A stretch of 64,000 bases of DNA from positions 1 through 64,000 of the forward strand of contig JAJYBI010000009.1 in assembly GCA_021779095.1 (NCBI GenBank), written 5' to 3'. Positions 41,878 through 51,859 of the stretch are shown here, one piece after another (within the stretch, counting starts at the first letter, position 1; every line of letters starts with the position of its first letter). The notes beneath the pieces are model-generated. The model was given only the letters and a program-made list of their open reading frames with translations, did not search any database and was not told the DNA's origin. Source of the DNA: Deltaproteobacteria bacterium. Lineage in GTDB: Bacteria; Desulfobacterota; Desulfuromonadia; Geobacterales; JAJYBI01. Both the position numbers and the translations under genes were made by a program.

Positions 41878-44800
41878 TTACCACGGCGTCCTGTTGTTCC
41901 ACTGCTGGTTGGTCGGGTTGTAGGCCGAGCCGCCGGCAGTCGCGGAGTTGTGGCAGTTGGAGCCATAGGATGCGGTCGTCGGCTTGGCCGTCTGGAACCA
42001 CCACGGACCCGGGTTCTGCGCATTGCCGGAGGTACCTTGGTAGCGACCGCCGCCGCCGGGGAACCGGCCGGCACCGTTGCCGCTGCGCGAGTAGGTCGTG
42101 CTGTTCTGCAGGATGTTGCCGACGTTGGTCGTCGTGCTGCCTGCGGTCGAGCTGACCGTGCCGCCGGAGGCGACCTGGCCCCGGTGGTTCACGTTCAGGC
42201 AGTTCGTCACCATGAGCCGCGGCAGACGTGACACGTGCGGCGCGTGACACTTGGAGCAGGTGTAGGCATGGACCTTGTTGTTGAGGTTGCCGCCCGTGCC
42301 GGTGGTGGCTGCCCAGCCGGCTACCGACTCGTGGACCCGGTCCTTTGTCTTCCAGTTGGTAGACGACGCTGCCGGCCGCGTGGTCAGGTTGGCCTGCGTG
42401 TGGCAGTTCAGGCAGAGTCCGGCGAAGACGGATGCCGGTTGGGTCTGCAGGCCATAAGCGCTAGAAGAGAACGCTCTGAACACCTGACCTCTCATATTCC
42501 CCTTGGCCGTGGTTGCAGCGGCACCGCCACCCGCAGCACTCGGCTGGTTAAGCAGGGTGTTCTGGTCGATATGGTAGCCGGGGATCGAACCGCCGGGAGA
42601 TACGCCGGCGAACTGGCTGCCGCCGCCGCGTTTCACCGCGATACCCGCCTTGTCCTCTTTGTACGGCGAGGTGAGCCAGGTACCCTTCAGCATCGGTACC
42701 GCGTACTGCTCGGTCAGGGTCGGGGATACGCCGTGCGGGTCGTGACACGGGGTGCAGAGGCCGCCGATCTGGTGCGCAGCCCTGGAGCTGACGGAGTCGC
42801 CGGACACGCTGGTGCCGAAGTGACCGCCCATCGGCTTGCGACGGTCGTTGGAGGAGTTGACCGCACCACCCATCTTGTAGTTGGTGTAGTCGGTCCGTTT
42901 CACCATCGGCACGGTGTAGCTGCCGAAGTACGGCGTATCGAAGTAGCCGCCGATCGCCTGGGTAGCTCCGTAGGTTGCCTGGTAACCCCACGGACGGCCG
43001 GTGGCCGTTGCGTTGAAGTGGCAGTCGAAGCAGATGCCGGCGCCCGGGTTGTAGCTTCCGGCGGTGGTCGTGGTGGTGGTGCCGTTCTGACGGTACGTCA
43101 TGGTGCCGCCTGCCGGCGCATAGGTGGCAGCGTAACCGCCGAGGCCGTTCGTGGTGTTCTTCAGGATACCGCCCTTGTTGCGGCCGGTGGAGCTGGAGTA
43201 GTTGCTGGTGACGCCGGCAACCGCGGAACCGTGCGAGTTGTGGCAGTCGTAGCAGTCGACGTTCACGTTGGAGGTGATGTTCGGGATCGTGCCGTCCGTA
43301 CCGCCGTTGGTGCTCCACCCCATGGCGTTGTTCGCCGCGTTGCCGTGGGCGGAGAACGCCTTGATGATCTTATGTTTGCCGTTGGTGCCGCCGATCGCCG
43401 GCGAGCCGCCGGAGGTGGAGTACTGGCTCCACTTCGCCGTGCCGGTCTGCGAGTAGCGCTCGGCAATGCTCTTGCCGTCCCACGCGTACTTGCTCGGGCT
43501 GTTGCCGTCGCTGAACGGGTTGGCCGGTGCGGTGCCGTAGGTGCCGCCGGTGTGGCAGCCGAGGCAGACCTTGTTGAGGGAGTCGATCTGGGCGCGGGTA
43601 CCGTTGGCGGTGTACTGCACCGCGCTGGTGCCGGCCGTGTAGGTGGTCGGACGGGTACCGCCGCTCCAGACGACGAGGTCGACCACATCGCCCTTCACCT
43701 GTTTGTGGTACGTGGTGTTGATGGAACCGTCGGAGTTCGCCTCCCAGTGGCACTGGTAGCAGTCGTTACCGGTCACGCCGCCGGCCTTCTGGACGTGGTG
43801 CGACTGGGCGCTGAACTCGGTTGCGACGGCTTTGCGTTCGCCGCCCTGTACCGTGCTGTGGCAGCCGGTACATACCACGTCGACCTGACCGTTGATATGG
43901 AGCGACGGGGTAACGAAGCCGGTACCGGTGGCGTTTACCTCGGGATGACAGGTCTGGCATTGAGCCGGGGTCACGCCCGTATGGACGCCGTCAGACGTCG
44001 GCGGCGGGTAGCCGTGGCACTTGCCGCAGTCGTTGGACGCCACGCCGGTCAGCAGGGTCGCCGTCCAGGTGGGGGAGAGCACGACGCCGGCCGGCGGGGT
44101 CGGCTTGTTGCTGGCCAGGCTTGCACCGTGACAGTAGACGTTGGCGCAGGTCTGGGTGGCAGCGGTGAAGGTCGGGGTCAGGCCGCCGGTGCTGGCAAGA
44201 GCGCCGAACGTCGTCGAAGCCGGCAGAGGTGCGCTGTAGTGGCCCGCATCGCCCGGGTTGACCGGAACCGTGTGGCACTGGTTACAGGTCAGCGTCGGAC
44301 TGCTGTAACCGTGGGTCCCGTTGATGTGGCTCACGTGGATGGTGGATATGACGCCGGTCGTGGTGCCGTCGGTTGCCTTGAAGCTCGTCGCCGGCAGCGT
44401 AGTGGTATGGCACTTGTCGCAGACCGCCGTGCCGGAGAGGGTCGTCCCCCAGGTCGGCGACAGGTTGCCGTGGCAGGTGACGGTGCAGCTGCCGTAGGCG
44501 GCGCTCGGTGCAGGCGCGCCGGTTCCGCCGGAGTTGGCCGCGGTGCCGCCGGACGGCTTGTAGGTTGCCGATGCGGAGATCGCGGACAGGTTCCACTGCA
44601 CGTTGCCGTTGAGGTGCGCCATGTTCGTCCCGTTGTCCGGGTGGCAGCTGGCGCAGCTCAGGTTCGCGCCGGTGGCGGAGAGGTGAACGTTGTGGTTGCC
44701 GGTTGCCGGCGGGGTCGTCTTGTCGCCGTGGCAGGAGTTGCAGGCGATGGTGGTACCGGTCCATGACGGGTTGGTCCCGCCCGAGCCGGTCCAGTTGCCG

Positions 44801-45672
44801 TGGCAGTAGACGCTGCAGGTAGCCGCGTTTGCGGCGGTGGTGATAGTCGTGCCCGTACCGGCCGACCAGGTCTCGCCGGTAAGGGCGTTGTTGCCGGTAA
44901 AGCTGCCGCCGGTGACCGTACCGCTGAACTGCGGGAAGTTCGTATTGTTGATCGAGAAACCGATGTCGATGGTACCGCTCGGCATGGACTTGCTGCCGTA
45001 GCCGTTATGGCAGGTGTCGCAGACCATGCTCAGGCCGGTATGGATGAGGTGCGCACCTGCGTTTGCCGGCGCAGCGCCGAGGGCGTTGGTGGCCGGCGAG
45101 GCGAGACCGTCGGGTCCGCCGATGGTGGTGGTGCTGGGCGGGTAACCGTGGCAACCGTTACAGCCGACCGGTTTGAAGCCGGTGCTGTGGGAATGGCAGC
45201 TGGTGCAGTCCTTGTTACCGTTGTGGGTCTTGTCGGTCACCTTGGACGCGCTGTACTGGTGGAAGGTCGTCAGGCGGTGGCAGACTTCGCAGATGTTGGT
45301 GGAACCGTTCACCGCGTAGGTCCGGTTATCGTTGCCGAAGACGCCGTTCTGGCTGTTGGAGGAGGCGGTCATCCGGGTGAAGACGACGGGACGGGGGCCG
45401 TCCGGCGTCTGGACCGTAGAGGCGATCCGCTTGATGTTGGTCGTCGTCCGGGCATGGCAGGTGGCGCAGGTAAAGGTGGTACCCCACGTGCCGTACTTCG
45501 TGCCCAGGTTGTCACTGTTGTGCATCAAAGGACTGGACGCCGCCTCGGAGGTGTTCGGTGTTACCCACCCCGGCAAGATGAACACAGTGAGGAGCATGGT
45601 AAAGGCCACTGCAAGTGATACCTTCGCCCCCAAACTCATTCCGTGGATTTTCTTCGCTATTGCCTTTCCCAT
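41878..45672 (-). CDS. giant multihaem c-type cytochrome (about 22 haem motifs)
   Basis: A 1264-residue secreted protein with a signal peptide ending near TPNTSEAASS. I count 19 canonical CxxCH motifs (first CATCH near residue 69, last CSKCH) plus two CX3CH (CSVYCH, CTVTCH) and one CX4CH (CANVYCH), so up to 22 haems. The spacing mix is typical of the Geobacter CxxxxCH/CxxCH cytochromes. The chain is rich in Thr, Ser, Gly and Asn and poor in charge, with long low-complexity linkers in the C-terminal half and a C-terminal ~120-residue tail without haem. It probably carries electrons across the outer membrane or on the cell surface; it is not recognised as OmcS, OmcZ or OmcB. Start with GAGGTGAGG site. 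Confidence 0.9.
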   Translation of the reverse strand: MGKAIAKKIHGMSLGAKVSLAVAFTMLLTVFILPGWVTPNTSEAASSPLMHNSDNLGTKYGTWGTTFTCATCHARTTTNIKRIASTVQTPDGPRPVVFTRMTASSNSQNGVFGNDNRTYAVNGSTNICEVCHRLTTFHQYSASKVTDKTHNGNKDCTSCHSHSTGFKPVGCNGCHGYPPSTTTIGGPDGLASPATNALGAAPANAGAHLIHTGLSMVCDTCHNGYGSKSMPSGTIDIGFSINNTNFPQFSGTVTGGSFTGNNALTGETWSAGTGTTITTAANAATCSVYCHGNWTGSGGTNPSWTGTTIACNSCHGDKTTPPATGNHNVHLSATGANLSCASCHPDNGTNMAHLNGNVQWNLSAISASATYKPSGGTAANSGGTGAPAPSAAYGSCTVTCHGNLSPTWGTTLSGTAVCDKCHTTTLPATSFKATDGTTTGVISTIHVSHINGTHGYSSPTLTCNQCHTVPVNPGDAGHYSAPLPASTTFGALASTGGLTPTFTAATQTCANVYCHGASLASNKPTPPAGVVLSPTWTATLLTGVASNDCGKCHGYPPPTSDGVHTGVTPAQCQTCHPEVNATGTGFVTPSLHINGQVDVVCTGCHSTVQGGERKAVATEFSAQSHHVQKAGGVTGNDCYQCHWEANSDGSINTTYHKQVKGDVVDLVVWSGGTRPTTYTAGTSAVQYTANGTRAQIDSLNKVCLGCHTGGTYGTAPANPFSDGNSPSKYAWDGKSIAERYSQTGTAKWSQYSTSGGSPAIGGTNGKHKIIKAFSAHGNAANNAMGWSTNGGTDGTIPNITSNVNVDCYDCHNSHGSAVAGVTSNYSSSTGRNKGGILKNTTNGLGGYAATYAPAGGTMTYRQNGTTTTTTAGSYNPGAGICFDCHFNATATGRPWGYQATYGATQAIGGYFDTPYFGSYTVPMVKRTDYTNYKMGGAVNSSNDRRKPMGGHFGTSVSGDSVSSRAAHQIGGLCTPCHDPHGVSPTLTEQYAVPMLKGTWLTSPYKEDKAGIAVKRGGGSQFAGVSPGGSIPGYHIDQNTLLNQPSAAGGGAAATTAKGNMRGQVFRAFSSSAYGLQTQPASVFAGLCLNCHTQANLTTRPAASSTNWKTKDRVHESVAGWAATTGTGGNLNNKVHAYTCSKCHAPHVSRLPRLMVTNCLNVNHRGQVASGGTVSSTAGSTTTNVGNILQNSTTYSRSGNGAGRFPGGGGRYQGTSGNAQNPGPWWFQTAKPTTASYGSNCHNSATAGGSAYNPTNQQWNNRTPW

Positions 45673-45725
45673 GGTGACCTCACCTCAAAGAAGTAATCTG
45701 TTCTTAGCTCAAAATGTCTGGTAGT

Positions 45726-45745
45726 GCCGGGCCCGAAGGCCCGGC
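45726..45745 (-). other. stable UUCG-type hairpin after the 942-residue cytochrome gene
   Basis: On the minus strand the stem GCCGGGCC/GGCCCGGC is closed by C(TTCG)G, an especially stable tetraloop, beginning 11 bp past the stop. No T run follows. Like the hairpins after the other two large cytochromes, it may define processed 3' ends within the operon transcript. Confidence 0.65.
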
Positions 45746-45755
45746 GTCCGTTCCC

Positions 45756-48584
45756 TTACAGGTTGGTATGGCAGAGGGTACACTGAGCCGCTTTGCCGAC
45801 ATCCGTTGTCCAGTTGGCAGGCTTGCCGTTGTGGCACGCAATGTTGGAGCAGGTGCCGGCACTGTACATGGAGTTGTTGAGCACCAGCTTGGCCGTGTCG
45901 TAGGAGCCTGCACCGGCCTTGTAGGTGGTACGGGTCCAGTAGCCGCCGGCCGCCGTGTAGCTGGCAAAGGACGCATCCCGGATCTGGGCCTTCGTCTTGA
46001 TGGCCGCACCGGTGTAGAACGAAAGGTCCACTCTGCCGTTTATGTGCATGGCGCGGTTGGTGATCACGGCGTTCCCCTTCGGATCAGAGGCGTGGCAGGT
46101 AGCGCATGCCGTGTTCTGGTCGTTGTAGCCGACGTTGATCGTGGCGTTGTGGCAGATGTTGCAGCTGAGCGTCGTGGACTGGGCCGGGTCGCCGTGACCG
46201 GCGGACACGCCCACCGCACCGCCCGTCGGCAGCGTGCCGGTGGCACCGTTGAAGACGTCGTCGCTGTGGATACCGACCACGTGGGCGGCGTGGGCGCCGG
46301 AGGTCGGCGAGTTGCCGTGACAGCCGGCACACTTGTCGCCGGCAAAGACACCGCCGTACCAGTTGGGGGTGGTGACGTAGGTCGGGGTCGCCTGGCCGTT
46401 GCTGTGGCAGTAGACGCCGGAGCAGGTGACGTTGGAGCCGGAGGCGATGACGTTCGCGGTCGCAGTGGCGGAGTTTTTCGACCGCAGGGTGCTGAAGGCG
46501 GTCTCGCCCGCAGCCGGAGCATTCGTCACCTCGACCTCGATGATACCGTCAGCATGCTTCGACAGGTCGGTCGGGTGGCAGTTGGAGCAGCCGAAGGCAT
46601 AGTAGGTATTGGCCGTCAGCTCGGAACCGCTGGAGAGGTTGGAGGTGAAGTTGTAGAAGGCGACCGTATTGATAAGGTTCCCCGTGTGCGCCTGGTGGGC
46701 ACCGCTCAGCGTCGGGTGGCAGGTCGTACAGGTGGCAACGGAACCCCAGGTCGGAGTCGTCGTGTACGTACCTTTGCCGTTCGAGTGGCAATAGACGGTG
46801 GAACAGGTCTTCGCACTGGAGTTGTAGGTTCCCGCAGCATTCAAGCCGGAGAAGCTGATGTCCTGTCCGCTCACGTTGTAGGTCCCGTTGATGTGCGTAG
46901 TCGTGCCGGATACCAGCGCCGTGGCGCTGGCCGCCGTATTGGCGTGGCAATTATTACACGAAACCCCGCTCAAAGCCAAGTGGTTCGGATGGCCGAGGGA
47001 TGCACTGACGTCGTGGCAGCCGGTGCAGGTGAGCGCCGTGGAGGCCGCGGTCCATGAAACCGTCTTGTAGGCCCCTTTGCCGTTACTGTGGCAGTAGACC
47101 GTGGAGCAGTTCTTGGAAGCGTCAAGTGCGCTTTTGGGTGCCCTGGCTCCGGAGAAGTCGACGAAGTGGTTGACGTGGTTCGCCTTGGTGACGATCGTCT
47201 GGTTGCTGGTGGTGGAAACCGTCTTGGCGTGGCACTCGCCGCAGGCAAACCGCAGGGGCGAGCCGCCCAGAGTGTTGTTGATGTGCTGGGCATGCTTGTT
47301 GGTGACCATCTGGCGGTTGGCGGCAGCGGTGTAGTCGCCGCCGTGGCAGCCGGTACAGTTGGTGGGGAGCGTGCCGCCCCATTTCGGCGAGGACATGACC
47401 GTGAAGGTACCGGAGGTCTTGGTACCGTCGCTGTGGCAATAGACGTTGGAGCAGTACCCCGTGGCGGAGCCGACTGCCTTGGTCATCGGTGAAAGTGCGT
47501 TGTTGTACCGGCCGTTCACCGCGGTGCTGGAGTTGTTGAAGGCGACGTTGACGAGCCCGTTGACATGGTTGCCGGCGGCGATGTTCACGGAGGAGCTGCT
47601 CGTGGCGGTCACGCTGTGACACTTCACGCAGCTGAAACCGTAGCCGGAATCAGAAGCCACATGCTTGGTGTGGGTACCGGTGGCAATGGCGAGGGACGCG
47701 ACGCCGTCGGCCTTGTGGCAGCCGGCGCAGGTAAGGCTCCCGCCCCAGGTGGGAGCGACGTTCGTCGTGAGCGTGCCGGTGGAAGCCTTGGTGCCGTCAC
47801 TGTGGCAGTACAGGTTGGAGCAGCTGCCGTTCCGCGAAGAGGCGGTCAGGTAGGTCGGGTACGCCAGGTCGGACGTCAGCGAGTATGCGGGCGAACCGAC
47901 GCCGGCATTGGGCGCGGTGGTGAAGGCGAGCTGCAGGGCGCGGTCGCCGGCGCTCGTGGCATGGGCGAACGGTTTCGCTTCGACGGTGTGGTCGGGGTGG
48001 CACTTCACGCAGGAACCGGTACCGGTACCGTAGTACGCACCATGTTTCGCGCCGGGGCCGGTCAGGGAGGGATGGCCGCCGTCGGCGGGGGGTGCGGCAT
48101 GGCAGGTGCTGCAGCCGGCGGGTGAAACAAGTGCGGCCGAGCCCCATGTCGGGGTGGTCGCATTGAAGTGGCAGTTGACGTTGGAACAGTTCGCCGGAGC
48201 CGGTACCGTGGTCTGGTTCGTGAAGGTGACCGGGGTCCCGTTCACGTTGAGCTGCGCGGCCGTCGGGGAGTTGTTGATGTTCGCGGAGAATTCCACCTGA
48301 CCGTTACGGTGGCTCGTCGTATATCCGCTGTTCGCGTGGCAGCGGGTACAGTCGGTCGCCACCGCCGTCGCGGGGAGGTGCGTGTCATGGTTCCCGACGA
48401 AACCGCCCGAGTTGATGTCCCGGGTGGAGGAGTCCAGCGGCGGCATGCCATGACAGGAGTTACATGCGAGATTGTACTGTGGGGCAGCATTGGCGACGCC
48501 ACTTGCAATGAATATTATCGACAGTGAGATCAGCCAGAAGACTCCCAGCCGCTGCTTGTGTCCCACCTTGTGATGTTTTTCCAT
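45756..48584 (-). CDS. giant multihaem c-type cytochrome (about 23 haem motifs)
   Basis: A 942-residue secreted cytochrome; signal peptide ends near ASGVANAAPQ, start preceded by AAGGAG. Sixteen CxxCH and seven CX4CH motifs (CSNVNCH, CSNLYCH, CSNVYCH, CSTVYCH twice, CSGVYCH, CSNIACH) alternate, giving ~23 haems. The unit CS(N/T)VYCHS(N/D)G..., then W, then CxGCH about 40-50 residues on, is repeated along the chain, so the protein is a tandem array of one CX4CH plus CxxCH domain. The known family for this domain is the Geobacter C4xCH-C2xCH group. It is likely a periplasmic, outer-membrane or extracellular electron carrier. The stop is followed at once by a hairpin. Confidence 0.92.
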   Translation of the reverse strand: MEKHHKVGHKQRLGVFWLISLSIIFIASGVANAAPQYNLACNSCHGMPPLDSSTRDINSGGFVGNHDTHLPATAVATDCTRCHANSGYTTSHRNGQVEFSANINNSPTAAQLNVNGTPVTFTNQTTVPAPANCSNVNCHFNATTPTWGSAALVSPAGCSTCHAAPPADGGHPSLTGPGAKHGAYYGTGTGSCVKCHPDHTVEAKPFAHATSAGDRALQLAFTTAPNAGVGSPAYSLTSDLAYPTYLTASSRNGSCSNLYCHSDGTKASTGTLTTNVAPTWGGSLTCAGCHKADGVASLAIATGTHTKHVASDSGYGFSCVKCHSVTATSSSSVNIAAGNHVNGLVNVAFNNSSTAVNGRYNNALSPMTKAVGSATGYCSNVYCHSDGTKTSGTFTVMSSPKWGGTLPTNCTGCHGGDYTAAANRQMVTNKHAQHINNTLGGSPLRFACGECHAKTVSTTSNQTIVTKANHVNHFVDFSGARAPKSALDASKNCSTVYCHSNGKGAYKTVSWTAASTALTCTGCHDVSASLGHPNHLALSGVSCNNCHANTAASATALVSGTTTHINGTYNVSGQDISFSGLNAAGTYNSSAKTCSTVYCHSNGKGTYTTTPTWGSVATCTTCHPTLSGAHQAHTGNLINTVAFYNFTSNLSSGSELTANTYYAFGCSNCHPTDLSKHADGIIEVEVTNAPAAGETAFSTLRSKNSATATANVIASGSNVTCSGVYCHSNGQATPTYVTTPNWYGGVFAGDKCAGCHGNSPTSGAHAAHVVGIHSDDVFNGATGTLPTGGAVGVSAGHGDPAQSTTLSCNICHNATINVGYNDQNTACATCHASDPKGNAVITNRAMHINGRVDLSFYTGAAIKTKAQIRDASFASYTAAGGYWTRTTYKAGAGSYDTAKLVLNNSMYSAGTCSNIACHNGKPANWTTDVGKAAQCTLCHTNL

Positions 48585-48645
48585 TGTCGACTCCTTAATA
48601 TATTCCTGGGAACGATTCGGTTATTAGTTATCTCGTGCAATCGGT

Positions 48646-48671
48646 GGTGAGGTGTCTCGCAACACCTCACC
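48646..48671 (-). other. strong intercistronic hairpin after the 1043-residue cytochrome gene
   Basis: Perfect 9-bp stem GGTGAGGTG/CACCTCACC with an 8-nt loop, starting 13 bp past the stop of the 1043-residue gene; no T run follows. It occupies a 99-bp spacer before the next cytochrome gene. Confidence 0.65.
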
Positions 48672-48683
48672 CTTGTATCACAA

Positions 48684-51600
48684 TCAGCGTTCCGTACTCC
48701 AGCGCGGTGACGGCTTGAAGTGACAGCTTGCGTTGAAGCAGCTGCCGGTCTTGTTCACCGCCGGCGGATTGACCTGGTGTGCGCCGGAGTAGGTGATGAA
48801 CTGCGTGCTGTTGAACCGCAGCTTCGGATCGACGGCCACCTTGACATTGCTGATGTGGGTGCTGACCGGGGTAATCATCTGATGCGATGCGCCGCCGTTA
48901 TGACAGACACCGCAGTTCGCCCAGCCGTCGGCCTTGTTGGCGTTCGGGTTCACGTGCTGTGCGACTACGTGCGCACCGCCACCGCCGGAGTAGTCCTCGA
49001 ACTGGCCGTACTGGTACTTGCCGGCCACACCGAAGTCCGTACCCTGCACCAGGCCGACGTTTTTCGGGAGCGGCGGGTAGCCGTGGCAGGAGTTGCAGTC
49101 TGCGCTCGGCTTGAACGCGCCGCCGCCATTCGTCGGATTGTGCTTGTGGCACGATCCACAACCCGAGGTGGGATGACCGGTCGTGTCGGGCACACCGGCA
49201 CGGTAGTGGGCCGTCTGGGTGTGGCAGACCTGGCAGAAGCCGTAGTTGGTCGTCGTATTGACCCAGTCCGTCGCGCCGCCGGCGCTGTCCGTCAGGATGC
49301 TGATCGTGTGCGGCTGGCCGTCCGCCGGGCTCACGATGGACGAACGGAGCATATGAACGTTGGTCGATCCATGCGGATCGTGACAGGTGGAGCAGAGCGA
49401 TCCCTGCACACCCTTGGACACGAAGTGGGTGCTCATGTTGAGGAACGCGGCATTTGTCACCTTGGTGGCGTCGTGGTGGCAGTAGTTGCACTCCTGGTTG
49501 GTCGTGCCGTCACCGAGAACGGTGTTGAGGCGCTTCGTGCCGCCGGGCACGGCGATATGCTGCGAGTTCGGATCGTGGCAGACCGTACAGGTCTCGCCCG
49601 CACCGAGGAACTGGCCGTGACCGGTCGTGCTGTATTTGGAGACGTCCGGCGCCGTTACCCCGTTCACCACCGAGAGGGTGCCGGTGTGACAGGAGCTGCA
49701 GACCGGCTGGCCGCCTGCGGTCCAGGCCGGGGTGCTCTGCGGATGGCAGGTGGAGCATGCGTTCGCGACGAAGTCGACCGTACCGTTCACATGGAGCGGC
49801 GAGTTGATATTGCCGTTGAAGTTGTGGCAGGAGTTCGCGCACCCGGTGATGTGGGGACCGTACGCCGCCGTCGTGTGAATCGGATGGGCATTCGTGCTGA
49901 TGTCGTTTGACTTGTGACAGCTGCCGCACAGGGGGACCAGCGATCCCTTGACCCAGGTGGGTGCCTGGACCGGCGGGCCGCCTGCGCCGTCGCTGTGACA
50001 CCGGTTGGTACAGGATGCCGGCGTGGTGCCGGACGACGGTACGTACCGCGCGGAGGTCATGGAGCCGAAGGCGACGTTCTTCACGCCATTGACGTGGAGG
50101 CTGTAGTTCTTGATCGCCGTGCTGCCGCTGGCGACGGTCGAGTGACAGGTATCGCAGGAGTACTGATTGTAGGTACCGCCGGCCACGTGCAGCTGATGGG
50201 CACCGGTGTCGTAACCGGTGGCGCCGACATCGTGACAGGTCTTGCACTCGTTGGCGGTGCCAACTATCGTCCCCTTGCCGTTTTTCCAGGAAATATTCTG
50301 CATTGCGGGCTTCCAGAGCCCGTTACCGTTGCTGTGGCAGTAGACGTTGCTGCAGACGGCACCGGTCGTCGTATAGGTCGCCGATGTTCCGGCGAGGATG
50401 CCGGTCGTATCCTTGAACACGTCATGGTACGTGCCCGTTGCATGGGAGTTCCCCTTGTGGCACTCGCCGCAGGAGTAGCCGTACACCTTGGTCGCCGGGT
50501 CGATGGACGCATGCAGGGTATGCGGCGTCGTGGACTCGGTGATGCCGTTGGGGTTGGCGGTGGCATCGGTGCCGTAGACGTTGGCGTAGCCGTCGGGTCC
50601 GCCGGTATGATCTGCCGCCGGCGGGAAGCCGTGGCACCCGTTACACGCTGTCGGTTTGACGTCATGGGAAGTCGGCCACAGGTTGTGGCAGGCGATACAG
50701 TCTGACCGCTTGGTGACGGTCGGGTCGTCGTGCTGTGCCGTGACGCCGGCCGGTATCACGTGACACGCCTGGCAGACCCCGCGACCGTCGGACCGCTTCC
50801 AGTCGGCCTGGGTCAGGTCGGTGGTCGTGTAGACGATCTGGCGGCTCTGCGTGGTTGCCGTGGAGTACTGCAGGTAGCGACGGAGCAGGTACACGTTCGG
50901 GGTCTGCACCGGATCGGTAGATTTGATGTAATCGACGTGGCCGGAGTGGCAGGTGTCGCACTGGATCCCTTCGTGACCGTCGGAGGAGTGCTGCACCTTG
51001 CCGGCGTGGCAGGTGTTGCAGGCGTTGATCGTCGTGGATTGGGCGTCGGCGCCGAAACGGTCCGTACGGAGCAGCGTACCCTTGGATGCCTTCAGCTTCA
51101 TGACGGGACGAACGGAACTCAGGTTGTCGAGTGTCGCGGAACTGGAGTCGGCGTAGTGCGGATTGTGGCAGGTCATGCAGACGACCTGACCGTTTTTGAG
51201 GTACTTGCCGAGATCGGATGTGTAGTTTGCCGGGTTCGCATTAACCGGCATCTTGTTGAAATGGGTGGGGTCTGCCGCAACAGCAGCGGAATAGCTGATC
51301 ATTACCGGATGCGATCCGGCATCCGCAGTCGTATTGTTGCGCGAACGGTGGCAGTCTACGCAGATCTGGTCGCTGCTGTTGTCGATACGGAGCAGATTAT
51401 CCGTCGGCGTCGACAGCTTGATGTTATGACAGACGTTACAGCTGACCACATTTCCAGCCGCCAGGTACCCGGAGGCGAGCGACGAATTGAGGGGAGGCTG
51501 CGCACCCGATGGCGAAGTACCATCGGAAGGAGCTTCCCAGTTGTGGGTGCTCTGCGTGCCGATTTTGGGGAAGCCAGGAGTCGTACCATATGGGTTCGCC

Positions 51601-51815
51601 AGGTCACCAGGCTCGAATGGTCTTCTTTCTGCCGTCTTACCGACCTTGTGACAAGATATGCAGAGGTTATTAAACCCCGTCGTCTTGAGGACCGGATTTG
51701 GTGTGTGGCAGGCGTTGCACGCGAAATTGTGCGGGGGCTCCACCGCCAGCGCCACTGATGACAAAAGGAAGACCATTGTCACTGCGAGTAAGATGTGTTC
51801 TATGGACCTGTTCAT
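48684..51815 (-). CDS. giant multihaem c-type cytochrome (about 27 haem motifs)
   Basis: A 1043-residue secreted protein; signal peptide ends at VALAVEPP, start preceded by AGGAG. Twenty-three CxxCH motifs, two CX4CH (CSNVYCH, CFNASCH) and two CX3CH (CTNRCH, CANSCH) give up to 27 haems, the most in this window. The N-terminal half resembles doubled-CxxCH cytochromes (LCISCHKVGKTAERRPF; HGSTNVHMLRSS in the C-terminal half), often with CxxCHxPH. The C-terminal half has the same CX4CH domain plan as its neighbours. The mixed plan suggests that two cytochrome types were joined. A role in extracellular electron transfer is inferred. Confidence 0.92.
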   Translation of the reverse strand: MNRSIEHILLAVTMVFLLSSVALAVEPPHNFACNACHTPNPVLKTTGFNNLCISCHKVGKTAERRPFEPGDLANPYGTTPGFPKIGTQSTHNWEAPSDGTSPSGAQPPLNSSLASGYLAAGNVVSCNVCHNIKLSTPTDNLLRIDNSSDQICVDCHRSRNNTTADAGSHPVMISYSAAVAADPTHFNKMPVNANPANYTSDLGKYLKNGQVVCMTCHNPHYADSSSATLDNLSSVRPVMKLKASKGTLLRTDRFGADAQSTTINACNTCHAGKVQHSSDGHEGIQCDTCHSGHVDYIKSTDPVQTPNVYLLRRYLQYSTATTQSRQIVYTTTDLTQADWKRSDGRGVCQACHVIPAGVTAQHDDPTVTKRSDCIACHNLWPTSHDVKPTACNGCHGFPPAADHTGGPDGYANVYGTDATANPNGITESTTPHTLHASIDPATKVYGYSCGECHKGNSHATGTYHDVFKDTTGILAGTSATYTTTGAVCSNVYCHSNGNGLWKPAMQNISWKNGKGTIVGTANECKTCHDVGATGYDTGAHQLHVAGGTYNQYSCDTCHSTVASGSTAIKNYSLHVNGVKNVAFGSMTSARYVPSSGTTPASCTNRCHSDGAGGPPVQAPTWVKGSLVPLCGSCHKSNDISTNAHPIHTTAAYGPHITGCANSCHNFNGNINSPLHVNGTVDFVANACSTCHPQSTPAWTAGGQPVCSSCHTGTLSVVNGVTAPDVSKYSTTGHGQFLGAGETCTVCHDPNSQHIAVPGGTKRLNTVLGDGTTNQECNYCHHDATKVTNAAFLNMSTHFVSKGVQGSLCSTCHDPHGSTNVHMLRSSIVSPADGQPHTISILTDSAGGATDWVNTTTNYGFCQVCHTQTAHYRAGVPDTTGHPTSGCGSCHKHNPTNGGGAFKPSADCNSCHGYPPLPKNVGLVQGTDFGVAGKYQYGQFEDYSGGGGAHVVAQHVNPNANKADGWANCGVCHNGGASHQMITPVSTHISNVKVAVDPKLRFNSTQFITYSGAHQVNPPAVNKTGSCFNASCHFKPSPRWSTER

Positions 51816-51859
51816 AGGTTCGCTCCTAAAGACGTAAGAAGTTTAACTCTACGCAACTG

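Noticed and set aside
42235..44766. An 843-codon open frame opposite the 1264-residue cytochrome
   Set aside because: It mirrors the repeated haem-motif codons on the other strand; Val/Arg/Gly-rich low-complexity product, no ribosome site.
45756..48584. Short repeated sequence blocks that could suggest a CRISPR array
   Set aside because: The repeats encode CSNVYCHS(N/D)G-type haem domains in frame, with irregular spacing; no spacers or cas genes.
48684..51815. Assignment of the giant cytochromes as OmcB, OmcS or OmcZ homologues
   Set aside because: Lengths and haem counts (22-27) do not fit those proteins (OmcS 6, OmcZ 8, OmcB 12 haems).
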